A program made the position numbers and the translations under genes. Below the pieces are notes generated by a model, which did no database searches, was not told the origin of the DNA, and saw only the letters and a program-made list of their open reading frames with translations. Positions 1 through 9,172 of a DNA stretch of 64,000 nucleotides are shown one piece after another; positions within the stretch are counted from its first letter, which is position 1, and each line of letters starts with the position of its first letter. Source of the stretch: JBKEAR01 sp047972425 (GTDB taxonomy: Bacteria; Pseudomonadota; Alphaproteobacteria; JBKEAR01); assembly GCA_047972425.1 (NCBI GenBank), contig JBKEAR010000039.1, positions 1 through 64,000 of the forward strand. The letters run 5' to 3'.

Positions 1-135
1 AAGCCCCATGTGATTATAGCAAATACCACAAAGGGTGCGGGTATTTCATTTATTGAAAATCGCCCCGAGTGGCATCATCGTGTACCGAAAGGCGAAGAAG
101 TTCAGTTGGCATTAGAGGAGTTAAATAATGAGTAA
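1..135 (+). CDS. transketolase, N-terminal subunit (3' end only)
   Basis: The open frame enters from the left edge and stops at a TAA. The last residues include TTKGAGISFIEN followed by WHHRVP, the end of the thiamine-diphosphate-binding half of split (two-subunit) transketolases. The stop overlaps the start of the next gene by 8 bases, which is the usual coupling between the two halves. The frame, the motif and the neighbour all agree; only about 44 residues are visible, so nothing can be said about the active site. Confidence 0.85.
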   Translation, partial: KPHVIIANTTKGAGISFIENRPEWHHRVPKGEEVQLALEELNNE

Positions 136-1072
136 TTCAGAGCATTTAGCGACAGTAATGGTGAATTGCTTTATGGAAGCAGTTGAAAATGGTTTGGATC
201 TTATTCCTGTTGTTTCAGATTCTACATCTACAGCCAAAATTGGACCATTCATGAAAAAATATCCCGATCGCTTGATTAATGTGGGTATTGCAGAGCAAGT
301 ATTGGTGGGTACGGCTGCAGGGTTAGCTTTAGGCGGAAAGGTTGCTGCAACATGTAATGCTGCCCCCTTTTTAGTTTCGCGTGCAAATGAGCAAGTTAAA
401 GTGGATGTTTGTTATAATAATACAAATGTTAAGTTATTTGGTCTTAACTCTGGTGCAAGCTATGGACCCTTAGCAAGTACACACCATAGTATAGATGATA
501 TTAGTATTATGCGCGGTTTTGGTAATATCGAAGTTTATGCGCCGGCATCCCCTGAGCAATGCAAGCAAATCATTAATTATGCCTTATATAAAGAAGGGCC
601 TGTATATATCCGTTTAGACGGAAAAGCCCTGCCCGAAATATATAATGATGACTATAAATTTGTTCCCGGCAAAATAGACTTGCTTGCCGATGGTAATGAT
701 ATTGCCATTATTGGTTTAGGGTCGGTTGTACATGAGATTGTTGATGCTAAAAAAATACTGGATGCACAAAATATTTCTGCAAAATTATTATGTATTCCAT
801 CTATAAGGCCTTGTAACCGAAGTGAAATCGCCAAATATTTATTAGGTATCCCTATTGTTATTACGGTAGAAGAACATAATATTAATGGTGGTATTGGTAG
901 TTTGGTAGCCGAAATTATTGCTGAGAATAATCTGAGTACGAAACTTGTACGCTTAGGTATTGGCGATGGACAATATGCATTGGCTGCGGATAGAGTGAGC
1001 CTTCGGGCTTATCATCATCTTGATGCCTCAAGTATCGCCGAAATTGCAGTTAAAAATTTAAACGAGTTATAA
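128..1072 (+). CDS. transketolase, C-terminal subunit
   Basis: This 314-residue protein carries the pyrimidine-binding and C-terminal domains of transketolase as a separate chain. GIAEQ at residues 53-57 contains the catalytic glutamate that activates thiamine diphosphate, and the C-terminal third (IAIIGLGSVVHE onward) is the transketolase C domain. It should assemble with the upstream subunit into one enzyme that moves a two-carbon ketol unit between sugar phosphates. A full-length transketolase is encoded about 14 kb away beside rpe, so this split copy is probably the specialised one serving the kinase and isomerase that follow. Split transketolases are used in several catabolic pathways, including D-apulose 4-phosphate cleavage; the substrate here is unknown. 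Confidence 0.9.
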   Translation: MSNSEHLATVMVNCFMEAVENGLDLIPVVSDSTSTAKIGPFMKKYPDRLINVGIAEQVLVGTAAGLALGGKVAATCNAAPFLVSRANEQVKVDVCYNNTNVKLFGLNSGASYGPLASTHHSIDDISIMRGFGNIEVYAPASPEQCKQIINYALYKEGPVYIRLDGKALPEIYNDDYKFVPGKIDLLADGNDIAIIGLGSVVHEIVDAKKILDAQNISAKLLCIPSIRPCNRSEIAKYLLGIPIVITVEEHNINGGIGSLVAEIIAENNLSTKLVRLGIGDGQYALAADRVSLRAYHHLDASSIAEIAVKNLNEL

Positions 1073-1073
1073 A

Positions 1074-2552
1074 ATGGGTACACCAATTATTTTATCAATT
1101 GATGAAGGCACAACCAACACAAAGGCTATTGCTGTAGATAAGTCTGGCAATATTTTAGCAAAAGCAGGTGTGGCTGTTCAGTTGTCCCATCCGCATCCCG
1201 GTTGGGCAGAGCAAGACCCAATGCAAATTTGGAATGCAACTGAAACAGCTATTGAAAATTGTCTTAAACAATTATCCGACTATTCTATTGAAGGTATTGC
1301 CATTAGTAATCAACGGGAATCGATTGTTGCATGGGATAAAATTACGGGTGAAGCTTTATCACCTATAATCAGTTGGCAATGCCACCGGACAGAGGATTTA
1401 TGTGCTGAAATAGCACAAAAACCAGGAGCAAAAATAATAAAAGAACTTACAGGTTCTGTGATAGATCCCCTATTTCCGGCATCGAAAATTTCATGGATAC
1501 TCATGAATTTGGAACATGGCATTGAAGGTGCACGAAAAGGAGAAATTTGTGTAGGAACTATTGATTCTTGGCTAGTATGGTGCTTAACAAAAGGTGAATC
1601 TTTTGTTACTGATTATTCGAATGCCTCACGTTATCAGCTCTTTAATATCCATACAACTTCATGGGATGATAAACTTCTTTCAATATATAATATTCCTAAA
1701 GAATGTTTACCCAAAATTATTTCTTCTTGTGGTGAGAGAGGAAAAACTAAAGGGTGCCGTAGCATAAAAGATAATATTCCAATTCTCTCCCAAATTGGAG
1801 ATTCTCACGGTGCCCTTTATGGCCAAAGTGGCTTTAATAAAGGAGTTGTTAAAGCCACTTATGGTACGGGTAGCTCGTTAATGACACGTATCGATAAAAT
1901 TTCTACATTAAACACGGGTGTTTCCACCACGGTTGCATGGCATGATGGTGAAATTTCTTATGCTTTAGAAGGTAATATTACACATACAGGCGCAGCAATT
2001 GCTTTTATGGGGAGATTACTTAATATTGCGAATATTGATAAGCTTAGCCATTTAGCACAAACTGTAAAAAACTCAGATGGCGTATATTTTGTCCCGGCAC
2101 TTGCAGGGTTAGGAGCCCCCTATTGGGATGCGGATGCGAGAGGCATTATTTGTGGATTAACCGATGCCGCAACCCCTGCTACTTTAGCTCGTGCAGGTTT
2201 TGAGTCTGTGGTTTATCAAATAGCTGATTTATTTTTTGCAATGGAAAACGCTGCGAGCGAACAACTAAAAGTTTTGTATGTTGATGGTGGGCCTACAAAA
2301 AATACTTGGCTGATGCAAATGCAAGCCGATTTATTACAACGGCCGATTATTCGGAGTGATGTCGCAGAGGTATCGGCATTAGGAGCAGCCTATTTAGCAG
2401 GGAAATCAATAGGCTGGTGGGAAGATTATACAAAGCTACAATCCTTACCCAGACAAACCGAGCAGATTAATCCGAACCCAAATAATAAATATCTTTTAGA
2501 AAATTATAAATATTGGCAGGCTGCAGTTGAGCAAGCCCGCTTAAAAAAATAA
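1074..2552 (+). CDS. FGGY-family carbohydrate kinase, glycerol-kinase-like
   Basis: The 492-residue protein has the two actin-like ATPase domains of FGGY kinases. The phosphate-1 loop DEGTTNTK lies at residues 10-17, and GTIDSWLVW, YGTGSSLM, LGAPYWDADARG and DGGPTKN follow in the family order. It resembles glycerol kinase more than xylulokinase, but the glycerol kinase set is not exact, so the sugar is open. It starts one base after the split transketolase stop and is followed by an isomerase-like gene, which suggests the order isomerase, kinase, transketolase for a ketose. I would call it a ketose or polyol kinase; glycerol kinase proper is the alternative. Confidence 0.85.
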   Translation: MGTPIILSIDEGTTNTKAIAVDKSGNILAKAGVAVQLSHPHPGWAEQDPMQIWNATETAIENCLKQLSDYSIEGIAISNQRESIVAWDKITGEALSPIISWQCHRTEDLCAEIAQKPGAKIIKELTGSVIDPLFPASKISWILMNLEHGIEGARKGEICVGTIDSWLVWCLTKGESFVTDYSNASRYQLFNIHTTSWDDKLLSIYNIPKECLPKIISSCGERGKTKGCRSIKDNIPILSQIGDSHGALYGQSGFNKGVVKATYGTGSSLMTRIDKISTLNTGVSTTVAWHDGEISYALEGNITHTGAAIAFMGRLLNIANIDKLSHLAQTVKNSDGVYFVPALAGLGAPYWDADARGIICGLTDAATPATLARAGFESVVYQIADLFFAMENAASEQLKVLYVDGGPTKNTWLMQMQADLLQRPIIRSDVAEVSALGAAYLAGKSIGWWEDYTKLQSLPRQTEQINPNPNNKYLLENYKYWQAAVEQARLKK

Positions 2553-2571
2553 TATTGAGATGGAGGTTAAT

Positions 2572-3989
2572 ATGAGCAATAAAATCGAAAAAAAAAATTA
2601 GCTGTTCTTTTTGGAAACCGTAATTTTTTTCCAAGTTATCTTGTTGGTGAAGCAAGAACAGCCGCTGAAAAAATATTGAATGAACTTAATATTCAATCCG
2701 TTATGTTAAATGATGCACAAACACCATATGGTGGTATAGAAACTTATCAGGATGCCGTAACTGGTGCTGACTTTCTAAAAAAACATCGTGATGAAATCAA
2801 AGGAATTGTGGTTATTTTACCTAATTTTGGCGATGAAAAAGCCATGGCAAATGTAATTAGAAAAGCAAATTTATCGGTACCGGTATTGGTTCAAGCGGTA
2901 TCGGATGATTTAGATAAAATGGGGCTTGCTACACGTAGAGATAGTTTTTGCGGTAAAATATCATTATGTAACAACTTACGCCAATATGATATTCCGTTTA
3001 CATTAACAACGCAGCATGTTTGTGCAGTTGAAAGCGATATTTTTAAACAAGATTTACAAAATTTTACGCAATTATGTACAGTTGTTGATAAACTTAAGGG
3101 TTGCCGTGTTGGTGCTATTGGTGCGCGACCCGCAGGTTTTAATACGGTTCGTTACAGCGAAAAATTATTAGAGCGTTTTGGTATATCGGTAGAAACGATT
3201 GATCTATCAGAGATTTTTTCGTGTGTTGAGGCTTTGGATAATGGCGATAGCCGGATATCCGATAAATTAGAGCTATTAAAAAGTAATGCAGATACAAAGT
3301 CTATTCCTGCAGATAAATTATTTACTATGGCTAAATTATTTGTTGTTATTAGCCAATGGATTGAAGAAAATGATATTCACACAACGGCCATTCAATGCTG
3401 GACATCATTACAAAAAACATTAGGTATCAATGTATGTTCTATTATGAGCGTTATGTCAGGGCAATTAATCCCAAGTGCATGTGAAGTTGATGTTATGGGA
3501 GCCATTTCGATGTATGCAATTTCAGTGGCTTCGCAAAAACCGGCTTCTATTGCTGATTGGAACAACAATTATGGTAATGACCCCGATAAGTGTGTATTAT
3601 TTCATTGCGGTAACTTTGCTACAGATGAACTTAAAAATCCATTTATGAGCACAGCAGATATCATAGGTACAACGGTCGGGTGTGAAAATACATGTGGTGC
3701 AATCAATGGGCGCTCAAAAGCGGGCCCTCTAACATACTTCCGTCTATCTACAGATGATTTTGAAGGAAAAATTAAAGCTTATGTAGGTGAAGGTGAGTTT
3801 GTTGATGACGATTTAGATACAATTGGTTGTCGGGCGGTTGTTCGGGTTAATGAGCTTGAAAATTTAATGGCATATATTTGTAACAATGGTTTTGAACATC
3901 ATGTGGCGATGAATCATTCCTCAACAGCCGATATACTCTATGAGGCATTTAATAAATATCTAAATGTTGAATGCTATTATCATAAATAA
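2572..3989 (+). CDS. L-fucose/L-arabinose isomerase-like protein, frameshifted at an A10 tract
   Basis: A strong ribosome-binding site (GATGGAGG) sits 6 bases before an ATG that opens with MSNKIEKKN and then stops at 2599. Adding one A to the ten-A run at 2588-2597 restores a continuous frame of about 472 residues: KLAVLFGNRNFFPSYLVGE joins directly to the long frame. The motif GARPAGFNTVRYSEK and the HCGNF segment are typical of the L-fucose isomerase family. Downstream of the run the frame is clean for more than 430 residues with no sign of decay. The lesion may be a sequencing error, a young mutation, or a site of RNA-polymerase or ribosomal slippage. The likely role is interconversion of an aldose and ketose upstream of the kinase; the sugar is unknown. 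Confidence 0.8.
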
Positions 3990-4131
3990 TTTATGAACAA
4001 AATTTAAATTGCACAGACGAAATAAAATAAGTTATTTGTGCAATTTAATTAATAATTCGGGTGATTAATTATACAGAAAAAAATATTATAGAAATAATCT
4101 TTAGTTTTTCGGTTTTTTTGATAAATTTTTC

Positions 4132-4159
4132 TTGACTTTGGTCTAAATTCATATAGTTT
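4132..4159 (+). promoter_or_regulatory. possible rpmG promoter
   Basis: TTGACT is followed after 16 bases by TAGTTT, about 40 bases ahead of rpmG. The -35 is good and the -10 poor, so this is tentative. The rest of the 211-base gap between the isomerase-like gene and rpmG shows nothing else. Confidence 0.35.
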
Positions 4160-4200
4160 CGCCTGCATTGTTAAATAAAGAATAAAACAGGAAAATATCT

Positions 4201-4368
4201 ATGGCAAAACCAAATACTGTGTTAATTCGGCTTAAATCAACAGCGGGTACGGGCTATTACTACACAACAAAGAAAAACCCACGTAACCATACAGAAAAAT
4301 TACGCTTTCGTAAGTATGATCCCGTTGTTCGTAAGCATGTTGAGTTTGTAGAAACAAAAATTAAATAG
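4201..4368 (+). CDS. rpmG: 50S ribosomal protein L33
   Basis: The 55-residue product begins MAKPNTVLIRLKSTAGTGYY and ends with the conserved DPVVRKHVEFVETKIK. It contains no cysteine, so it is the zinc-independent (C-minus) form of L33. Length and sequence are standard for the family. It is a single-gene unit closed by a strong hairpin terminator, set between a sugar-catabolic run and a divergently oriented GntR regulator, neither of which is related to it. Confidence 0.97.
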   Translation: MAKPNTVLIRLKSTAGTGYYYTTKKNPRNHTEKLRFRKYDPVVRKHVEFVETKIK

Positions 4369-4384
4369 TTTTTAAAATTCAAAT

Positions 4385-4418
4385 AAAAAAAGAGGCCATT
4401 TATTTGGCCTCTTTTTTT
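4385..4418. terminator. bidirectional intrinsic terminator between rpmG and the GntR gene
   Basis: The stem AGAGGCC / GGCCTCT surrounds an 8-base loop, with a run of A before and a run of T after, so it can end transcription from rpmG on the plus strand and from the regulator on the minus strand. Confidence 0.9.
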
Positions 4419-4430
4419 ATGTGGTGAAGC

Positions 4431-5141
4431 TTATTGTTCAAAATATTGGGGATATTGATCCGATAATTGTTCCATAGCTCTTAAAACAGCTCCAAAATGG
4501 ATATCAAGCAATTCATTTGCTTTTTCTTTATTCCTTTTATGGAGAGCATCCAAAATACCTTCATGTTGGCTAACAAGTCCATTAAGATCCGATACCTCAT
4601 AAAGGCTTAAAAACACTACCCGATCCATTTGGGCTTTTTCGCGTTCAACCAAGTTCCAAACGGCGGCTCTTCCTGAGGCTACAGATATTTTCTGATGAAA
4701 TTCGTCATCAAGTTTCATAAAGTCTTCTAATTGGTTATTATCGGCGGCTTCTTTTTGCCGAAAGATTAATGCTTGAAGCTCATGATAACTTGCGGGGTTT
4801 AACCCTTTGTCGCATAGGTCGGATGCAATTGCACTTTCGAGAGCTAAGCGAACAAAGCGTGCATTCCTTACGGACATTACAGAAATTGCGGCTACTCGGC
4901 TCCCTCTTTGTGCTAAAATCTCAACCATACTTTCTTGACTTAAGCGAATAAGTGCTTCTCTCACTGGTGTTCGGCTTGTACCTAAATAGTTAGCTAAATT
5001 CGATTCCGAGAGCATTGCACCCGGTAAAAATCGCAATGTTACAATACCCAAACGTAGCCAATCATGTACCTGGTCACTCAATGGTCGCCTATCTTGCTGG
5101 GGATTCCAAGGGAGGTCTTTTAAACCTTCTGTATTTTCCAT
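4431..5141 (-). CDS. GntR-family transcriptional regulator, FCD (FadR) subfamily
   Basis: The 236-residue protein has a winged helix-turn-helix at about residues 21-90 (LSESNLANYLGTSRTPVREA is the classic signature) and a helical FCD ligand-binding domain. Metal-binding residues are visible as DDEFH, QHEG and IHFGAV. The ATG chosen has GAGGA 7 bases upstream; a longer reading with 20 more residues has no such site. FCD regulators usually respond to sugar acids or organic acids. Candidate targets are the sugar-catabolic run upstream or the GH13 gene that diverges from it; which one is inference only. Confidence 0.9.
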   Translation of the reverse strand: MENTEGLKDLPWNPQQDRRPLSDQVHDWLRLGIVTLRFLPGAMLSESNLANYLGTSRTPVREALIRLSQESMVEILAQRGSRVAAISVMSVRNARFVRLALESAIASDLCDKGLNPASYHELQALIFRQKEAADNNQLEDFMKLDDEFHQKISVASGRAAVWNLVEREKAQMDRVVFLSLYEVSDLNGLVSQHEGILDALHKRNKEKANELLDIHFGAVLRAMEQLSDQYPQYFEQ

Positions 5142-5300
5142 TTTTTCCTCATTTATATTTAAAAACCACATTAGTATATCAAAAAACAAATTGATTATCA
5201 CCTTATTTTTTTATTGCTTATTTCCCCACTTTTTCATAATAATAATGGCGGTAAATGCATAGAGAAAACCATAATATTTATTAATGAAAGATAGCAAAAA

Positions 5301-7292
5301 ATGTTAGTATGGGATTATTATTTCGAGAAAGAACAAATTAAAAAATATGTTTTTTCTAAATTAAAGCAGATATTTGCGAGTTATCCACCATTAGAAGCTG
5401 ACTTCGAAAAGCGCTTTCAGAATCATTTTTCAGATTTTTTTGATAATCTTTATAAATTATATGGTGATCGGCTCGATTTTATTTATATAGTTGAAAAATC
5501 AATTCTACAAGCTGCGCGTGCATATATAGAACGCGATGCAGATTTAAAAAAATTAGATAAAAAACGAGAAAAAAGTCCGGATTGGTTTGCAAGTAATGAT
5601 GTTATTGGTGCCGTATTATATGTGGATTTATTCTGTGATAATCTAAACAATCTAAAATCTAAATTATCGTATTTTAAAGATTTAGGCATCACTTATTTAC
5701 ATTTAATGCCCATACTCGATATGCCTAAAGGCGAAAATGATGGTGGATATGCGGTGTCCAATTATCGTAAAATTGCCCCCAATGTCGGAACAATGGAACA
5801 ATTAAAAGATATTTGCACATATTATAGAGAAAATGGAATATCGATTGTTTTAGATTATGTATGTAACCATACATCTGATGAACATGAATGGGCAGAAAAA
5901 GCAAAAGCTGGAGACCCTTATTTTCAGCGATTTTATTTTATGTATGATGATCGTTGCATTCCGGATCAGTTTGAGCCAAATTTACGCGAAATTTTCCCTG
6001 ACCGTGGAGAAAAAGCATTTATTTGGCGCTCAGACGTAAAAGGAAAAAATGGTGGAAAATGGGTGTGGAGTACATTTAATACCTACCAATGGGATTTAAA
6101 TTATAGCAACCCCGAAGTTTTTTGCGTAATGACCGATGAAATTTTCTTTTTAGCCAATCAAGGTGTTGAGATTTTACGCTTAGATGCGGTACCTTTTATA
6201 TGGAAAAAACTCGGAACAAGCTGTGAAAACCAAGAGGAAGTTCATTATATTATTCGGGCGATGAATGCTTTAATGCGCATAGCTGCACCATGCTTGATAT
6301 TTAAATCCGAGGCCATTGTGCATCCGGATATTGTCCGTAGTTATATTGATGCCAAAGAAAGCCAACTTTCGTATAATCCGAATTTAATGTGTTTATTATG
6401 GGAGGCTTTAGCAACAAGAGAAACCCGACTAATATCTCATTCTTGTCAAAAACGAATGAACTTACCTTATGGATCAGACTGGGTGAATTATATCCGTTGT
6501 CATGATGATATTGGTGTTGGTTTTGCTAATGAAGATGCTTGGGAGGTTGGGATTGATGCCCATGGCCATCGTAGCTTTGTTGCCAATTATTATATAGGCC
6601 GATTTAAAGGAAGCTTTGCAAGTGGTCTTCCTTTCCAAGAAAATTTAAGTAATGGTGATGTTCGGATATCGGGGACATTCGCCTCTCTTGCAGGCTTAGA
6701 GAGTGCGCTCGCCCATAATAATCAAATTGAAATTGAATTGGCAATTGCACGGATTTTAATGATGCATGCCATTATCCTCACAATCGGCGGTGTCCCGCTG
6801 ATATATATAGGCGATGAAATTGCGCAATTGAATGATTATGATTATATTGAAGATAAAGCCAAACAAAATGATAACCGATGGGTTCATCGCCCAAAAATGA
6901 ATTGGGATTTAGTCCAAAAAATTGAGAAACATCAAGAGAAAACTGCTTATGAGCATGCGGCATCGCAAGTGAATAGCGGACTAAAAAAATTAATAAATTT
7001 AAGAAAAGCGCACCATATATTTTCCGTTGAAAATCAATTAGAGATTTTTGATTGTGATAATGAACATATCTTTGCATATAAACGAAAAAACGAAACAGAT
7101 TCATTTCATTTTATTGCAAGTTTTTCTGAAAATGTGCAAAAAATCTCATTAAAAGAAGTTTATGATGAATATCAAAAAGATACATTATTTGATTTTATCG
7201 CGCAAAAGGATCTTAAACTTAATAATAAACATGAGGTTACATTAAAGCCTTATCAGATATTATGCTTTATAAAGGAAGAAGGAGCCGAATGA
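5301..7292 (+). CDS. GH13 amylosucrase-like glucosyltransferase/sucrose hydrolase
   Basis: The 663-residue protein has all four GH13 regions in order: DYVCNH near residue 185, LRLDAVPFIWK near 293 (nucleophile aspartate), FKSEAIVHPD near 335 (acid/base glutamate) and IRCHDDIG near 400. The wording of regions II to IV and the total length match amylosucrase and sucrose hydrolase (subfamily GH13_4) rather than ordinary alpha-amylase. It would split sucrose, transferring glucose to glucan or to water. No signal peptide is visible, so it is probably cytoplasmic. It is translationally coupled to the next gene. Trehalose synthase-type isomerisation is a less likely alternative. Confidence 0.85.
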   Translation: MLVWDYYFEKEQIKKYVFSKLKQIFASYPPLEADFEKRFQNHFSDFFDNLYKLYGDRLDFIYIVEKSILQAARAYIERDADLKKLDKKREKSPDWFASNDVIGAVLYVDLFCDNLNNLKSKLSYFKDLGITYLHLMPILDMPKGENDGGYAVSNYRKIAPNVGTMEQLKDICTYYRENGISIVLDYVCNHTSDEHEWAEKAKAGDPYFQRFYFMYDDRCIPDQFEPNLREIFPDRGEKAFIWRSDVKGKNGGKWVWSTFNTYQWDLNYSNPEVFCVMTDEIFFLANQGVEILRLDAVPFIWKKLGTSCENQEEVHYIIRAMNALMRIAAPCLIFKSEAIVHPDIVRSYIDAKESQLSYNPNLMCLLWEALATRETRLISHSCQKRMNLPYGSDWVNYIRCHDDIGVGFANEDAWEVGIDAHGHRSFVANYYIGRFKGSFASGLPFQENLSNGDVRISGTFASLAGLESALAHNNQIEIELAIARILMMHAIILTIGGVPLIYIGDEIAQLNDYDYIEDKAKQNDNRWVHRPKMNWDLVQKIEKHQEKTAYEHAASQVNSGLKKLINLRKAHHIFSVENQLEIFDCDNEHIFAYKRKNETDSFHFIASFSENVQKISLKEVYDEYQKDTLFDFIAQKDLKLNNKHEVTLKPYQILCFIKEEGAE

Positions 7293-8143
7293 TAAACTTA
7301 CCGGCACATTTTAAAGTTTCGGCTGTTCAGATGAATAGCCAATCTGAAAAAATAATTAATCTTAAGCAGGCAGAAGATCTTATTAGCCAGATTGTAGAGT
7401 TAGAGAATCCACAGCTAGTTTGTTTGCCCGAAACATTTGATTGTTTAGGGGGTGGTGCACAACACTCACAAAAACAAGCCGAGGCTTTTCCTGATGGTGA
7501 GGCCTATAATACTATGGCAAATATAGCAAAAAAATATAATATTTGGTTACATGCGGGTTCCATGCATGAGCTAGCCGGAGAGCGTTGGTATAATAGTAGC
7601 GTTGTATTTAATAATGAAGGACAAGAGGTAGCAAAATATCGTAAAATTCACCTTTTTGATGTGGCCATCCCCGGTGGCCCCACCTTTAAAGAGTCAGATC
7701 GTGTGGCACCAGGAGATATACGCACGATAACCTATGATTTACCGAATGGGCTCAGGGTTGGTTGTGCGATATGTTACGATTTACGCTTTCCGGAACTATT
7801 CCAGAACTTACGCGAAAAAGGGGCGCATATCGTTGTTATTCCTTCGGCCTTTACCTTACAAACGGGTATGGAGCATTGGGAGGTTTTGTTAAGAGCCCGT
7901 GCTATAGAAAATCAGTGTTTTATTATTGCACCCAATCAAACAGGGCAACATGATAATGGTAAAAGGTCATCTTATGGCCATACAATGATTGTTGATCCTT
8001 GGGGACAAGTGATTGCTCGCCGTGCGGGTGGCATTGGCACAGTAACATCGCGATTGGATATTGAGTATTTACAGCGAATTCGTACAGCAATGCCTGTACA
8101 ATCGCATAAAATTCAAATGTCTCACAATGATGTTGGATTATAA
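7289..8143 (+). CDS. carbon-nitrogen hydrolase (nitrilase superfamily, Nit1/deaminated-glutathione-amidase-like)
   Basis: The 284-residue protein carries the nitrilase triad: glutamate 48 in LPETF, lysine near 119 in YRKIHLFD, and cysteine 162 in CAICYDLRFPELF. The GGPTFKESD stretch and the overall length fit the Nit1/Nit2 branch, which removes the amide from deaminated glutathione or omega-amides. The start chosen is the ATG of an ATGA overlap with the preceding gene, preceded by GGAAGAAGGAG; an upstream start would overlap more and lacks this site. Coupling to an amylosucrase-like gene is unusual and no functional link is known to me. Confidence 0.9.
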   Translation: MINLPAHFKVSAVQMNSQSEKIINLKQAEDLISQIVELENPQLVCLPETFDCLGGGAQHSQKQAEAFPDGEAYNTMANIAKKYNIWLHAGSMHELAGERWYNSSVVFNNEGQEVAKYRKIHLFDVAIPGGPTFKESDRVAPGDIRTITYDLPNGLRVGCAICYDLRFPELFQNLREKGAHIVVIPSAFTLQTGMEHWEVLLRARAIENQCFIIAPNQTGQHDNGKRSSYGHTMIVDPWGQVIARRAGGIGTVTSRLDIEYLQRIRTAMPVQSHKIQMSHNDVGL

Positions 8144-8202
8144 TTCTTTCGGTGATATAGTAACTTAAAGTTTTACTTAATAAATAGTGAGTCTGCAATA
8201 TC

Positions 8203-9015
8203 ATGAGACAAAAAATTATTTTTTCATCTTTAATCTCTATTTTTGCTTTATCGGCAATGGCTGATTTCCCGGGAAAATCTTGGCTTGAAGATAAAGTTGT
8301 TAAAGATCAATTCGATCTATGGATTGGTATTCAAGGGCTCGCTGCCCCAACTTATTTTGGTAGCGATGATTATCGTTATTATCCATTACCGATTATTCAG
8401 CTAGAAACTTACGATAAAAGCCCTAGCCCGTTTATTTTTGATTCTATTGCGGGTGCGGGTATCAAACTTTTTGATTACCAAGGAGCCTATTTAGGCGTTG
8501 CCGGATATTGGCGCCCCGGCTGGAGTGCAAAAGATGATTTAAAAGGTTTGGACGATAGAGACTCTGGCCTGCAAGCATCGGCACTTATTGGGTATGAAAA
8601 TCGTTATGGATTAGATGCAAAAATTATATCCTCTTGGGGAATTACAGGTGATGTTAAGGGCATGCTTGTTACTGGTAAGATTGAGCAAGATTTGCAGCTT
8701 TCATCATGGTGGCGGGTTACGCCGGGGGCTGCTGTATCTTGGGGTAGTAACGAATATATGGATAATTACTATGGTATTTCAGCAGAAGAAAGTTATCGTT
8801 CAGCAACAAATTTATCGGCTTATGATGCCGATTCCGGCTTTAGGGATGCCCGTATTTATTTAGAGAATACTTTTCAAATTCGTGAAAATATCCGCTTATA
8901 CCTAGATGCTTATATCGACTTTATCCTCGATGGCGCTAAAGATTCCCCTATCGTTAAAGATGTTGGTTCCGATGTTGGCTATGGTGGTAGCTTTGGTATA
9001 TCGTTTAAGTTTTAG
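8203..9015 (+). CDS. MipA/OmpV-family outer membrane protein
   Basis: The 270-residue protein has a signal peptide (about residues 1-20, cleaved after AMA) and then alternating amphipathic segments ending in GGSFGISFKF, a typical outer-membrane beta-barrel C terminus with a final phenylalanine. The segments YFGSDDYRYYPLP and the spacing of aromatic residues match the MipA/OmpV family, whose members have been tied to murein scaffold assembly and to osmotic or porin-like roles. It stands alone with its own terminator. The family call is firm, the function is not. Confidence 0.85.
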   Translation: MRQKIIFSSLISIFALSAMADFPGKSWLEDKVVKDQFDLWIGIQGLAAPTYFGSDDYRYYPLPIIQLETYDKSPSPFIFDSIAGAGIKLFDYQGAYLGVAGYWRPGWSAKDDLKGLDDRDSGLQASALIGYENRYGLDAKIISSWGITGDVKGMLVTGKIEQDLQLSSWWRVTPGAAVSWGSNEYMDNYYGISAEESYRSATNLSAYDADSGFRDARIYLENTFQIRENIRLYLDAYIDFILDGAKDSPIVKDVGSDVGYGGSFGISFKF

Positions 9016-9032
9016 ATATTATTTCAGTCATT

Positions 9033-9065
9033 AAAGATATAGTTTGAATACTGCATCTTTTTTTT
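9033..9065 (+). terminator. intrinsic terminator after the MipA/OmpV gene
   Basis: AAAGAT and ATCTTT pair around an imperfect inner stem (AGT/ACT), followed by a run of eight T. Confidence 0.7.
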
Positions 9066-9172
9066 CATCAAAAATAAATTTTATATTGAAACTCATTCAT
9101 TAAATACCAAACATATGTAACATGTATATATAAGTAATTATAGATACTATTGTAATAATTAGGGAGGTATTA

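Noticed and set aside
2572..3989. Calling the isomerase-like gene a decayed pseudogene
   Set aside because: Only one homopolymer shift separates it from an intact gene, with no other stop or gap.
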